From: Catenovulum agarivorans DS-2
GTDB taxonomy: Bacteria > Pseudomonadota > Gammaproteobacteria > Enterobacterales > Alteromonadaceae
Assembly (NCBI RefSeq): GCF_000568405.1
Contig: NZ_ARZY01000019.1
Location: 1 to 64,000, forward strand
Direction: 5' to 3'
Length of the DNA: 64,000 nucleotides
Below, piece after piece: positions 53,925 through 63,484 of the stretch. The position numbers and the translations under genes were made by a program. The notes beneath the pieces were generated by a model. The model was not told where the DNA came from, made no database searches, and saw only the letters and a list, made by a program, of their open reading frames with translations. Positions within the stretch are counted from its first letter, which is position 1; every line of letters begins with the position of its first letter.

Positions 53925-55934
53925 ATGTCATTTTTAAATACGCTAAGTTTAAAGTCGCGCATTACTGCCTTAGTGATAATACCACTATTGGTCGTTGCTT
54001 GGCTGAGTTTTGAACGTTATCAACAAGCTTCGTTGTCGCAACAAAATTTAGCCAAAATTGGCGCATTAATGGAGCTAATTAGCCAATCGTCTCATTTGCT
54101 TACGGCACTTCAGAACGAACGAGATTATTCATTTGGCTATGTAAATTCTAAAAAAGCTCGCTATGGCAAAGAAATGACAACGGCTCGAGCCAAAACCGAC
54201 CAACAAATTATTCGCTTTAAACAAGCAATTGCTGAGCGTCCTGAATTAACTGAAATGAGCAGCATAAACAACAAACTAAAGGTTATTTTAGGTTCATTTG
54301 ATGAGTTAACAAATGTACGCGCAGAAGGGGTTGATCAACTTACCAACAAATTAACGAGTGGCAAATTCACCTTTCGGACATACAAAGACAGAAATACCAA
54401 GATAATTCAGCTAGTTGAAGAAATTATTGCGCTTGCAGATGACAAAGAGTTATCGAATAAAGCAACTGTGTTGCATGCACAAATGATGGCAAAAGATATC
54501 TACTCAGAAATGCGCGGATTAATGTATGGAGCTTTTGTAGTTAAAGGGACTATGGGCCCTGCGCGTTTTCGCCATTTTGTAAATATTGAAGCTGTATTAA
54601 GCGAATACCAAGCAAAAATAATGCGTCAAGCTTCACCTGATGTTCGCAGTATTATTAACCGAATAAATTCCAACCCGAATCAATCGCAAGTTGTTGGTTT
54701 AATTAAAACACTATTACAAAAACTAAATGAAAGGTTAACTTACGATGCGGATGAATATTTCTCTAACATAAGTCAACTAATTCAAACATATCAAACAGCT
54801 GAAGAGCATGTACTAGAAGAGATTGAACACTTATTGGCAGCAAAATCTGCTCATGCACAATACCTGGTCAATTCAACGCTTATCTTAGCCATTGTTTTAT
54901 TGATTGTGATTGCAGCAATTTCAATATTGCTCATCAGAAGTGTTACTGTGCCGCTAACAGCCTTAGTTTCAACTTGCTTGGAAATAAGCCAAAGCAAAGA
55001 TATATCTAAACGAGTATTGATACAGGGAACAGACGAAATATCTGAAGTGGGTAACGCACTTAACTCATTACTGTGCAGTTTTGATACCGCGTTGACTCAA
55101 GTTTATCAACAAACGCAACAGATGAATGAAATAGTAGCGCAAGTAAATACAGCATCAAATACCAGCTTGCAGTTGTCAACCAATCAAAACGACGCAACTG
55201 ACAATGTGTCGGTTGCCATGAATGAAATGACCGCATCCATATGCGAAGTCGCACAAAACACCCAACAAACTTCAGACGCGGTGCAACGAGCGCATGACTT
55301 TTCAGTAGACTGCGCTGATATGGCCAACCATAGCCAATCGTTAATTAGTAATTTAATTACCGAGCTCGGCGCAACCTCAGACTTAGTGAATAGATTAAAT
55401 GAACAAACCAATAGCATCAGTTCTGTTATTACAGTAATACAAGCCATTGCAGAGCAAACCAATTTGTTGGCCTTGAATGCGGCAATTGAAGCTGCGCGCG
55501 CTGGTGATCAAGGTCGTGGATTTGCGGTAGTTGCAGACGAAGTACGCGGTTTGGCAAGTCGAACGCAAGAATCAACCAAACAAATTGAGCAACAAATTGA
55601 ATCTCTATTAACTGGCTCAGACCAAGCTGATCAAAGCATGGGCGCATTGAAAGCAACAGCTCAAAAAGCCATAGATGTGGTGTTAGAAAGTGTTGCTGCA
55701 TTTGGCAAAATGAAAGATGAATTAGATGTTATTTCCGACATGTCTAGCCAAATAGCAACAGCTGCTGAAGAGCAAACCAGTGTATCCAACGAAATTAACG
55801 AACGTATTCACGCAGTGCGCCACGACGCCGAGCAAATGGCTGAACACGCCCAAACAGGCAAAAACTCGAGCGCGTCGTTAACCACCGCATGTTCAACTTT
55901 AAAAACCTGTGTAAACCAATTTACTGTTAGTTAG
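53925..55934 (+). CDS. Methyl-accepting chemotaxis protein with NIT-like sensor
   Basis: A 669-residue receptor. TM1 covers residues ~13-27. The periplasmic region is helical and contains [20 protein letters not shown], the pattern of a NIT (nitrate/nitrite-sensing type) domain. TM2 lies near residue 315-338. A HAMP domain ([20 protein letters not shown]) and the signalling domain follow, with the conserved hairpin [20 protein letters not shown] and [13 protein letters not shown]. It is 9 bp from the following sulfatase gene, an unusual pairing that suggests chemotaxis towards the same algal substrate. The ligand is unknown; NIT receptors are not restricted to nitrate. Confidence 0.92.
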   Translation: MSFLNTLSLKSRITALVIIPLLVVAWLSFERYQQASLSQQNLAKIGALMELISQSSHLLTALQNERDYSFGYVNSKKARYGKEMTTARAKTDQQIIRFKQAIAERPELTEMSSINNKLKVILGSFDELTNVRAEGVDQLTNKLTSGKFTFRTYKDRNTKIIQLVEEIIALADDKELSNKATVLHAQMMAKDIYSEMRGLMYGAFVVKGTMGPARFRHFVNIEAVLSEYQAKIMRQASPDVRSIINRINSNPNQSQVVGLIKTLLQKLNERLTYDADEYFSNISQLIQTYQTAEEHVLEEIEHLLAAKSAHAQYLVNSTLILAIVLLIVIAAISILLIRSVTVPLTALVSTCLEISQSKDISKRVLIQGTDEISEVGNALNSLLCSFDTALTQVYQQTQQMNEIVAQVNTASNTSLQLSTNQNDATDNVSVAMNEMTASICEVAQNTQQTSDAVQRAHDFSVDCADMANHSQSLISNLITELGATSDLVNRLNEQTNSISSVITVIQAIAEQTNLLALNAAIEAARAGDQGRGFAVVADEVRGLASRTQESTKQIEQQIESLLTGSDQADQSMGALKATAQKAIDVVLESVAAFGKMKDELDVISDMSSQIATAAEEQTSVSNEINERIHAVRHDAEQMAEHAQTGKNSSASLTTACSTLKTCVNQFTVS

Positions 55935-55943
55935 GTTATCTTT

Positions 55944-57380
55944 ATGAAATTAATAAAAAAATTACTTCTGCCAATTACCACCACTGCTTGTTTACTCAGC
56001 TGTAGTTATGCATTTGCCGAGCAAACGGCAAACAAACCCAATATCTTAATGATAGCCATTGATGATATGAACAACTTTCCTGGCGCTTGGGGTGGCCCAG
56101 CGATAACGCCGAACATTGATAGACTCGCTAAACAAGGCATTCAATTTATGAGTGCCCACCCTGCCGTGCCTGCGTGTAACCCTTCCCGCGTTGCGATTAT
56201 GACAGGTTTGCGCCCAGAAATTACTGGCCAACATGAAAACAAGGGTAATTTTAGAAATAAACCAGCGAATAAAAAAATTAAAACCATTCCGCAATGGTTG
56301 GCCGACAATGGCTATAAAACTGCAGCGGCAGGCAAGATATTTCATAAACCACGCGGTACAGGGGCAAAACCCGAGCCGCAGTCTGATCCACAATCTTGGC
56401 ATGAACAAAGCGCGAACAACACAGGTGTAAGAGGCGCACATTTGTATAAAGATGAAAATGGCTATGCTAAGTGGTTGAACGGTATTGCAGAATACGATGG
56501 CCAAAAAATTAGCGCTTATTTACGTAAATTTGCAATTTGGGGTGCGTCCAGCGAAACCACAGAAGAATCGGGTGACTACCAAACAGCACAATACTGCAAT
56601 GACTATGTAAAACAGCAACACGACAAACCTTTCTTTTTAGCTTGTGGTATTTTTCGCCCGCACTCCCCTCAAGTTGTGCCGCAAAAATACTTAGATATGT
56701 ATCCAATAGAATCAGTTAAATTGCCGCCTAAACCCTATGCCGACATGCTCGACATTGTAAAAAGAGAGCGAGTTAACTTTTCAACCAGTGTCGCTAAAGC
56801 AGTTATTGATAACGAAGCTGAATGGAAACGTGCCATGCAAGCCTATTTAGCCAGCGTAACTTTTGCCGACGAAATGATAGGTAAAATTGTTGATGGTTTA
56901 GATAATAGCCAATACAAACACAATACCATTGTTGTGCTGTGGAGCGATCATGGTTTTCAAGTAGGTCATAAACAACGTTGGGAAAAGTTTTCGCTTTGGA
57001 ACCAAGCAACCCAGTCGCCTTTTATAATGCGTATGCCAAACACAACTCCAAGTAAAATAAACCACCCAGTTTCGTTGTTAGACATTTACCCAACACTTGC
57101 AAATATTTTAAATATTGCCGAACCACATAAAATGTCGGGCAATAATTTATTACCGCTGATAAATAACCCAAATATGCATTGGGACAAACCAGCAGTAATT
57201 ACCTACATGCCTGGCAACCACGCCATCCGTTTAGGCAGCTTTAACTACATAAAATACGACCATGGCGCTGAGGAGTTTTACGACTTAAGCAAAGACCCAA
57301 ATGAATATACCAACTTAATAAACGAACCCGCGTATCAATTAGCAATTAAAAAAATGCGCAAGTATTTGCCAGTTGAGTAG
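55944..57380 (+). CDS. S1 family sulfatase (iduronate-2-sulfatase-like)
   Basis: A complete 478-residue sulfatase. A signal sequence ends near SYAFAEQ, although a lipobox LLSC is possible. IAIDDMNNFPGAWGGPAITP precedes the formylglycine signature CNPSR at Cys78, and GKIFHKPRGTG, CGIFRPHSPQVVPQKY, LWSDHGFQVGHKQRWEKFS and FYDLSKDPNEYTNLINEPAY follow. The DDMN and GIFRPH motifs are those of the iduronate-2-sulfatase branch. It shares a transcript with the chemotaxis receptor. A clear terminator hairpin follows at 57423. Confidence 0.93.
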   Translation: MKLIKKLLLPITTTACLLSCSYAFAEQTANKPNILMIAIDDMNNFPGAWGGPAITPNIDRLAKQGIQFMSAHPAVPACNPSRVAIMTGLRPEITGQHENKGNFRNKPANKKIKTIPQWLADNGYKTAAAGKIFHKPRGTGAKPEPQSDPQSWHEQSANNTGVRGAHLYKDENGYAKWLNGIAEYDGQKISAYLRKFAIWGASSETTEESGDYQTAQYCNDYVKQQHDKPFFLACGIFRPHSPQVVPQKYLDMYPIESVKLPPKPYADMLDIVKRERVNFSTSVAKAVIDNEAEWKRAMQAYLASVTFADEMIGKIVDGLDNSQYKHNTIVVLWSDHGFQVGHKQRWEKFSLWNQATQSPFIMRMPNTTPSKINHPVSLLDIYPTLANILNIAEPHKMSGNNLLPLINNPNMHWDKPAVITYMPGNHAIRLGSFNYIKYDHGAEEFYDLSKDPNEYTNLINEPAYQLAIKKMRKYLPVE

Positions 57381-57422
57381 GTTTTTGCTTGGTAGCGTTA
57401 AAAATTGGATTGTTAACTGAAT

Positions 57423-57445
57423 AGCCACATTGAGGTGTGGCTTTT
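57423..57445 (+). terminator. Intrinsic terminator of the chemotaxis-sulfatase unit
   Basis: AGCCACA and TGTGGCT form a perfect 7-bp stem with a 6-base loop, followed at once by TTTT, 43 bp after the sulfatase stop. Confidence 0.7.
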
Positions 57446-57471
57446 GGGTGTTGGGTTAGGTTTTAACTTTT

Positions 57472-57589
57472 CCTTAGGGCGTGAAGCGGACTGCAACCCT
57501 AGAATGTTTTTGGTCAGAAACAATTTAGAGCCGAAGGACGGCTCTGTGCCAATTGCAGACACTCGTAAGTATTGCCGCCCAGTGTCTGC
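57472..57589. ncRNA. Structured non-coding stretch, possible RNA or palindromic repeat unit
   Basis: Three successive hairpins lie in ~120 bp without a gene. TAGGG...CCCTA starts near 57475, GAGCCG-AAGGA-CGGCTC spans 57528-57544, and GCAGACACT...AGTGTCTGC has perfect 9-bp arms at 57555-57563 and 57581-57589. The frames across it on both strands lack ribosome sites and known domains. It may be a small RNA or a dispersed intergenic repeat; no second copy occurs in the window. Confidence 0.35.
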
Positions 57590-57644
57590 TATTACTTTGT
57601 TAGTAGACATAATCAGCTTGATATGGGTAAAGCTAGCTACTATT

Positions 57645-58643
57645 CTAGCTTTTTCTATCTAAAAGTCGCTTTCCTTTTATTGATAATTGATATTTTTGAG
57701 TTGGGCTACGAGGTGAATCAGGTTCAGTCATTTCAATCAAATTTTGCTGTAATGCTGGTTGAAGATAATTCTGTAAAAATGTCGGTCGATGCTTAATGTT
57801 GAGCTCTGAAAGCAAAGCTTTAGTACTTAAAGGCTGTTCAACTAAAGCGAGCATTAACCGTTTTACTTGTTCGGTTACTTGTTCGGTTACTTGTTCTTCC
57901 GCTTTGTTATTGAAAGCAAATCCGACTTGGATTGGTAGTTTAATTAAAAAATAACTACGTTCATCATCAGTCTCAAATTCAGGCTTGGGTGAACCATTAG
58001 TTTTCATTACCCGCAATATTTTGGGCACACCAGTAGACCTGCCCTCGGTTAAATCCAGCTCCTTTAAAAATTCACCAATGCGACGATTGCGATAACGACG
58101 ACTTACCGCTTTTCCGGCCTGTAAATCAGTTAAACGAATTGACCTATCTGGCCCAGGAAAACTTAGAACCATTAAGTATTCACCATCAATTCTAATTTCA
58201 ATGGGTTCACGAATTTCATACGAGCGATGATAAATCGCATTTACAACAGCTTCTTCAACCGCTGCTAATGGGAAATTCCAAAACCGCTCTGCTTCTGGTC
58301 TAGTCGGGTGTTTAACCACTGCTTCTTTTAAATAGTTGCGATTAATATAATCTAATGCATCACGAGTGATTCGACCTAATGGCCCTTTAAATATTTTTTC
58401 TTCAAAACGATCACCGCCTGCACCATCAGGGAAATAAACCACATCAATTTGCGTGGCAGGGAAAAATTGCTCCGGCTGTTCGTTGAAAAACAACAACCCA
58501 ACATTTTTAGGAAACGCCATTTCCGTAGGGCCGCCAACAACATTCATGCGTCGACCAAGGGCTTCAGTATCTAAATCACGGGCTTCGGTAACCAATTCAC
58601 TTTGAATATCAGTTAAAAACTCGCGCATTAAATAAGGAGACAA
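57645..58643 (-). pseudogene. RecG-like/AlbA_2-type ATP-binding regulator, N-terminally truncated
   Basis: The readable part begins around LSPYLMREFLTDIQ. It contains the HATPase_c_4-like core (NVGLLFFNEQPEQFFPATQI; VEEAVVNAIYHRSYEIREPI; RNRRIGEFLKELDLTEGRST with a glycine-rich end) and a C-terminal winged helix. A VTEQVTEQV linker is encoded by three copies of a 12-bp repeat. Complete members are ~450-500 residues with an N-terminal AlbA_2/Schlafen domain. Here the same frame extends upstream only to LSIPFDDRYRQTAKLDDL before a stop near 58715, so that domain is missing. The only start is TTG at 58643. Probably a dead regulator; a shortened functional form is less likely. Confidence 0.7.
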
Positions 58644-58839
58644 ATCATCTAGTTTGGCGGTTTGCCTATACCTATCATCAAACGGGATGCTCAGGAAAAA
58701 AAACTGACACTTTAACTATAAAAAGATCAAAAAATATCAATTACTATCAAAAACTATATTTAATGATCATTTACTGCTGGTTTCAGTTTAGTTATAGTCA
58801 ACAGTTACTTGCTTTTACATAAAAATTGAATACATCAAA

Positions 58840-61758
58840 ATGAAACTCTTCTTCAAATTTCCTTTGGTCAAACCATCCCTTGTTCGTCATTCATTATTTA
58901 TAGCTTTGTGCAGTTTAATGTTATTCATTCAGGCGTGTTCTAATCCAAATGCTACTTCAAAACACATTAATAATAGCGATGTATTAGTGCCAGCCCCTAC
59001 AGCATTAAAAGTTGGAGAAGGTTTTGTTAATCCTATTGGTTATTACGAGCAAAAGCCAAGGTTTAGCTGGCAAATTTCAGCACAGTCGACAACTCAGCAA
59101 CAAACGGCTTACCAAGTTCAGGTCGCATCGAGCAGCAACTTCTCTGATTCAACCTTGCTGTGGGACTCACAAAAAACGCTGTCAGACCAAAATGCTTGGG
59201 TCCGCTATCAAGGCAAGGCACTACAATCACGCCAAAAAGTATATTGGCGCGTGCGCATTTGGGATCAAGACCAGCAAGCTTCAGCGTGGAGTGAAATCAA
59301 TCGTATTGAAATGGGCATTATTAATAACGACGATTGGCAAGCCCAATGGATTGGCCACCCAGCCCCTCCTGAACGAACAAAAGACAGTATAATTTTTAGT
59401 TCAGTCAAAGGTAATGCGTTTCCTGTCCCAGATGTTGAATATTACCGTCCGTTTTATCTAAGAACGGGGTTTCAATTACCGAAAAAAGTCAAAAAAGCAC
59501 GTTTATACATTACCGCTAAAGGCGTATTTAAACCTTATATCAATGGTATGGCGATTAGCGAAGATGCCATGACGCCGGGCTGGACGCCGTATCACAAACG
59601 CATCGAAACATTAGCTTACGATGTAACTGAATTTATTCATACTGGCAAGAACGCGTTAGGAGTAGCGGTCGCGGAAGGTTGGCATAGTGGTCGAATTTTT
59701 CACCCAACAGTACAACAGCCCACACTGCCAATACGTTTATTAGCTCAATTAGAAATAGAGCTGGAAGATGGTACAACCCAAGTGATTGCCTCTGATAAAA
59801 GCTGGATAGCGAGTAATCGTGGCCCTATTCGAGAGGCAAGTAACTATGATGGCGAATATTACGATGCCAATTATGAATTGCCGAACTGGAGTTCGCCTAA
59901 TTTTACCGCTGAAAGCGCAGCCAAGTGGCAACCCGTGCTCGTTGAGCCTTTAGACCCAGCAGTGGCTCTGCAACCGAAACGCCATAAGGCAGTAAGCACA
60001 ACAACAACGATTGCGGCACAAAATATTGTTAGCAACAAAAATGGTGTCGTTATTTTTGATATGGGGCAAAACTTAGTTGGTGTGCCCGAAATAAAAGTGC
60101 CAGCGATAAAAGGCCAACGGATTAAGCTTAGGTTTGCTGAAGCGCTTGAAGGTGAAAGATTTGCGGTTGAAAATTTACGTTCAGCTAAAAATACCGATTA
60201 TTATGTTGCCAACGCCACTGGCCCCATTACCTATCAGCCTACCTTTACCTTCCATGGATACCGTTATGTCGAATTGTCTGGACATGACACTTCAGCAACA
60301 CCCAGTACTGATTGGATAACAAGTAAAGTATTACACTCAAATTTCAATGTTTATGACAACTTTAACAGTGATCACGTGTTACTCAATAAACTATCGAATA
60401 ATGTTGAGTGGGGATTAAGAGGTAATTTTCTTGATATTCCTACAGATTGCCCACAGCGAGATGAACGATTAGGCTGGACCGGCGACGCTCAAGTCTTTGT
60501 TCAGGCTTCTATGTATAAAGCAGATGTTTATAGTTTTTGGTCAGCATGGCTGCAAAGTATGCGTGAAGATCAGGGGATCGATGGCCTAGTGCCAAATTAT
60601 GTACCGTTCCGCTCTTTCTTAAAGAGTTTAACTGGCGCGGCATGGGGTGATGCAGCAACAATCGTCCCATGGGAACTATATCAATTTACTGGCGACATAG
60701 GGGTATTAGAAGAAAACTACAACATGATGAAACGCTGGGTCGGTTACCACACTTATAATAGCTACCAGCATATATCACGCATGGGCAGTCATGGTGACTG
60801 GCTACAACCTTTTACTTTAAATGGTACTAATGGTGGCGATACCAATCGAGACCTAATAGCAACTGCCTATTATGCTCACTCAACTCATATCTTAGCCAAA
60901 AGTGCCAAGTTATTAGGTTATGAAACTGACGCTCAATATTACCAAAAGCTTTTTGAGCAAATTCGAGAGAAATTTCGCCATTACTTTTTTGATCAAAACA
61001 TGGACTTACATGCCTTGATCACAAAACCTCCGCTGTTCCAAAACGGCAGCGAAAGAAAATCAAAGGCTAAAACATTTTCACCTGTTACCACGCAAACCAC
61101 ATATTTATTGCCGTTAGCGTTTGATTTATTCGATAAAGAAGAGCAATTAGCGGCAGTTGATAAACTGGTTGCACTTATCGAAAAAAGTGATCGCCATTTG
61201 AGAACGGGCTTTTTAGGGACACCACTGTTGGCTCCTGTTTTGCAGCGGTTTGGTCATAGTGACTTGATGTACGATTTATTATTCCAAGAAACGTACCCAT
61301 CATGGTTTTATTCGATAAAAAATGGTGCTACAACCATGTGGGAGCGTTGGAATTCGTACTCATTACAAGATGGGTTTAATGGTGAAAAAATGAATTCACT
61401 CAACCACTATGCGTACGGTGCGGTTGCGAGTTGGTTTTATCGCGGTATTTTAGGTATTCAGCCAACCAAGCCGGGTTTCAAGCATTTTATATTTAACCCA
61501 CAATTTAATAGAAAATTAGGCCAAGTATCGGGTTCACAATCAACGCCGCTAGGAGATATTGCAGCCCAATGGCAAATACAACAAAAAAACGTATTCATTG
61601 AATTAACAGTGCCCAAAAACAGTCAAGCCAACTTAATGTTACCGAAAGTGAACATCGAACAACTGCTATTTAATGGCCAAGCGATAGATACAAAGCAAGC
61701 GACGTTACAGCCAGGGTCATATGAAATTAAGGGCACATTCAAGGTAGACCTTAAATAA
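58840..61758 (+). CDS. GH78 alpha-L-rhamnosidase, lipoprotein
   Basis: A 972-residue protein with a lipoprotein signal (LCSLMLFIQACS). The multi-domain GH78 order is visible: an N-terminal fibronectin-like domain with PRFSWQIS and VYWRVRIWDQDQQASAWSEI, and beta-sandwich domains (YITAKGVFKPYINGMAISED; GVAVAEGWHSGRIFHP). The (alpha/alpha)6 catalytic barrel begins NVEWGLRGNFLDIPTDCPQR, with Asp541-Glu542 in RDERLGWTGDAQVF as predicted catalytic carboxylates. A C-terminal beta domain completes it. It removes alpha-L-rhamnosyl groups, complementing the GH106 enzyme. A hairpin with a T run lies 157 bp after the stop. Confidence 0.93.
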   Translation: MKLFFKFPLVKPSLVRHSLFIALCSLMLFIQACSNPNATSKHINNSDVLVPAPTALKVGEGFVNPIGYYEQKPRFSWQISAQSTTQQQTAYQVQVASSSNFSDSTLLWDSQKTLSDQNAWVRYQGKALQSRQKVYWRVRIWDQDQQASAWSEINRIEMGIINNDDWQAQWIGHPAPPERTKDSIIFSSVKGNAFPVPDVEYYRPFYLRTGFQLPKKVKKARLYITAKGVFKPYINGMAISEDAMTPGWTPYHKRIETLAYDVTEFIHTGKNALGVAVAEGWHSGRIFHPTVQQPTLPIRLLAQLEIELEDGTTQVIASDKSWIASNRGPIREASNYDGEYYDANYELPNWSSPNFTAESAAKWQPVLVEPLDPAVALQPKRHKAVSTTTTIAAQNIVSNKNGVVIFDMGQNLVGVPEIKVPAIKGQRIKLRFAEALEGERFAVENLRSAKNTDYYVANATGPITYQPTFTFHGYRYVELSGHDTSATPSTDWITSKVLHSNFNVYDNFNSDHVLLNKLSNNVEWGLRGNFLDIPTDCPQRDERLGWTGDAQVFVQASMYKADVYSFWSAWLQSMREDQGIDGLVPNYVPFRSFLKSLTGAAWGDAATIVPWELYQFTGDIGVLEENYNMMKRWVGYHTYNSYQHISRMGSHGDWLQPFTLNGTNGGDTNRDLIATAYYAHSTHILAKSAKLLGYETDAQYYQKLFEQIREKFRHYFFDQNMDLHALITKPPLFQNGSERKSKAKTFSPVTTQTTYLLPLAFDLFDKEEQLAAVDKLVALIEKSDRHLRTGFLGTPLLAPVLQRFGHSDLMYDLLFQETYPSWFYSIKNGATTMWERWNSYSLQDGFNGEKMNSLNHYAYGAVASWFYRGILGIQPTKPGFKHFIFNPQFNRKLGQVSGSQSTPLGDIAAQWQIQQKNVFIELTVPKNSQANLMLPKVNIEQLLFNGQAIDTKQATLQPGSYEIKGTFKVDLK

Positions 61759-61914
61759 TCGTTAAAGCGTGTGATTCAATGTTTACAAAGCTCGTAAATT
61801 AAACTGTAAATTGGTTCGGCAGATGCGTTATTTCAATTAACGCTTAAAGTTGGCTAAGTATGGCTAGCTAATTGCCGAATACGCTGAATCTATCCTTTGT
61901 TTTGGGCGCTTTAA

Positions 61915-61942
61915 TTGCGCCAGCTGTTTTTATATTGGTTAA
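61915..61942 (+). terminator. Probable terminator downstream of GH78
   Basis: GGCGC and GCGCC form a short GC stem around TTTAATT, followed by AGCTGTTTTTAT. It lies in a 256-bp gap that otherwise shows no gene and separates GH78 from the convergent sulfatase. Confidence 0.5.
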
Positions 61943-62014
61943 CTTGCTTTCAATTTCATTATTTAATTGAGTAAGAAGAGCAAAAACAGCCCTAGACATT
62001 GGGGTATCTTATAG

Positions 62015-63454
62015 TTAATGTGAGTAAACCCAATCTAAAGCCAGCCCACCTTTGGGGATACCCTTTAGATAATGTCTTCCAGCAAGGTTTTTTCGGTTAA
62101 GCGCATCTGCTTCAGTTGCAATACCCAAATCACCTTGTTGCTCCATCCAAGCTTTAAGTTCGTTAAATAATGTGCGCTGCACCTTAGCCACTTTTTTATT
62201 ACCTGCCAGGTTATTGAGCTCGTAAGGGTCCTGTGCTAAATCATAAAGTTCAAACTCTGGCCTTTGCGAATAAGCGTTTGCACGAGCCAGTTCAGTATCA
62301 CCATGTTTGCGCCATGAACTCAGAGTGCCAGACGGGCCACCTTGCGTCACTACAGTATTTGAAAAAGCATGATTGTGATTTAGATTCCAGATAAGTCGAT
62401 ACCTATCACTTCGAATACTTCTAATCGGGTAACTGTCCGAACCTGAATAAATGCCTTTGGTTGTTTGGATCGCATAAGCAAATTTTCTATGCGTCTGTTT
62501 ATTGTGAAGCAGAATGTCTAATAAACTTTTGCCATCCAGTGGGATATTTTTTAGTTCCCCGCCCGCAGCCTCAATGAGCGTTGGTAAAATATCTGAATAC
62601 TGAACAATGGCATCCGTTTCTCGTGCTGGTTTAATTTTATTCGGCCAACGCATAAGGGCCGCAGCGCGATGACCACTCTCATAAAGCGTCCATTTTGCAA
62701 ATGGAAAATTCGACCCTTGCTCCGACAAATAGATAACCAAAGTATTATCGGCTTCACCGGACTTTTCCAGCATCTTCATTATGGTGCCAAATTGCTGATC
62801 CATGTAGGTAATTTCAGCATAATAGGCGCTTAAGGCTCGGCGGGTTTCTGGGGTATCAACCAAATCATCAGGTACTGTCAAATGCTTTGGAGAATATGTA
62901 GATTTATCACCTCTAAACCAAGGTGTATGAGGCTGATTAGTTGCCACAACAAGCGCCCATGGCTGCTCTGTCTGTTTAAAAAAGCGTTCTGCTAAATTTA
63001 AATTTAAATCTGCTTTGTTTCTTTGTGTATCTCCATGTTTACCACCTAGATATTCAAAACTAAAACTCGCATGGGGCGCTTCATGGCGTTTACCCATAAG
63101 CCCCACTCGATATCCTAAGGGGCGTAGGTAATTTGGCAAACTCCGGGTGCCTTCATACACTTGACCATGGTTCGGATGAGCACCGCTGCGCACCGGTTGC
63201 AACCCCGTATAGAGCGACATCCGTGTTGGCGCACACATCGACGAGCTTGAAAATGCTAGATTAAACTTCAACCCTTGTCTGGCAAAGTTATCCAGGTTTG
63301 GTGTTTTTACATCTGGGTTGCCGTACACGCCTATGTCACGGTACGTTAAATCATCGGAGATAAAAATTAGAAAATTAGGTTGCCGACTATCTGCCCAAAG
63401 TTGGGCAGATATAAACCAAGAGCCAACAACGACTATTAATAACAATGTTTTCAT
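62015..63454 (-). CDS. S1 family sulfatase, secreted (SGSH-like)
   Basis: I prefer the ATG at 63454, which has GGTGG upstream and gives a clean signal peptide (MKTLLLIVVVGSWFISAQLW). An in-frame ATG at 63484 touches the preceding stop (TAA-ATG) and is the alternative. The metal motif ISDDLTYRDIGVYG and the signature CAPTR (Cys74 from this start) are followed by GKRHEAPHASF, TNQPHTPWFRG and YLSEQGSNFPF. FELYDLAQDPYELNNLAGNK marks an intact C-terminus. It belongs with N-sulfoglucosamine-sulfohydrolase-like members. It follows the partial beta-helix enzyme in one operon. Confidence 0.93.
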   Translation of the reverse strand: MKTLLLIVVVGSWFISAQLWADSRQPNFLIFISDDLTYRDIGVYGNPDVKTPNLDNFARQGLKFNLAFSSSSMCAPTRMSLYTGLQPVRSGAHPNHGQVYEGTRSLPNYLRPLGYRVGLMGKRHEAPHASFSFEYLGGKHGDTQRNKADLNLNLAERFFKQTEQPWALVVATNQPHTPWFRGDKSTYSPKHLTVPDDLVDTPETRRALSAYYAEITYMDQQFGTIMKMLEKSGEADNTLVIYLSEQGSNFPFAKWTLYESGHRAAALMRWPNKIKPARETDAIVQYSDILPTLIEAAGGELKNIPLDGKSLLDILLHNKQTHRKFAYAIQTTKGIYSGSDSYPIRSIRSDRYRLIWNLNHNHAFSNTVVTQGGPSGTLSSWRKHGDTELARANAYSQRPEFELYDLAQDPYELNNLAGNKKVAKVQRTLFNELKAWMEQQGDLGIATEADALNRKNLAGRHYLKGIPKGGLALDWVYSH

Positions 63455-63484
63455 ATATTGCCACCAAGACGATGCATTCGTCAT

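Noticed and set aside
57435-57796. Overlapping frames of 65-75 residues between the sulfatase and the RecG-like gene
   Set aside because: They cross several hairpins and the 3' end of a real gene and have no recognisable protein pattern; better explained as structured non-coding DNA.
57868-57903. Three tandem 12-bp copies (ACTTGTTCGGTT type) that could suggest a repeat array
   Set aside because: They encode the VTEQVTEQV linker that is usual in this regulator family; not a CRISPR or regulatory array.
40477-61758. Assignment of the locus to ulvan degradation because of the rhamnosidases
   Set aside because: The lyases and the GH105 unsaturated glucuronyl hydrolase that define ulvan pathways are absent from the window.
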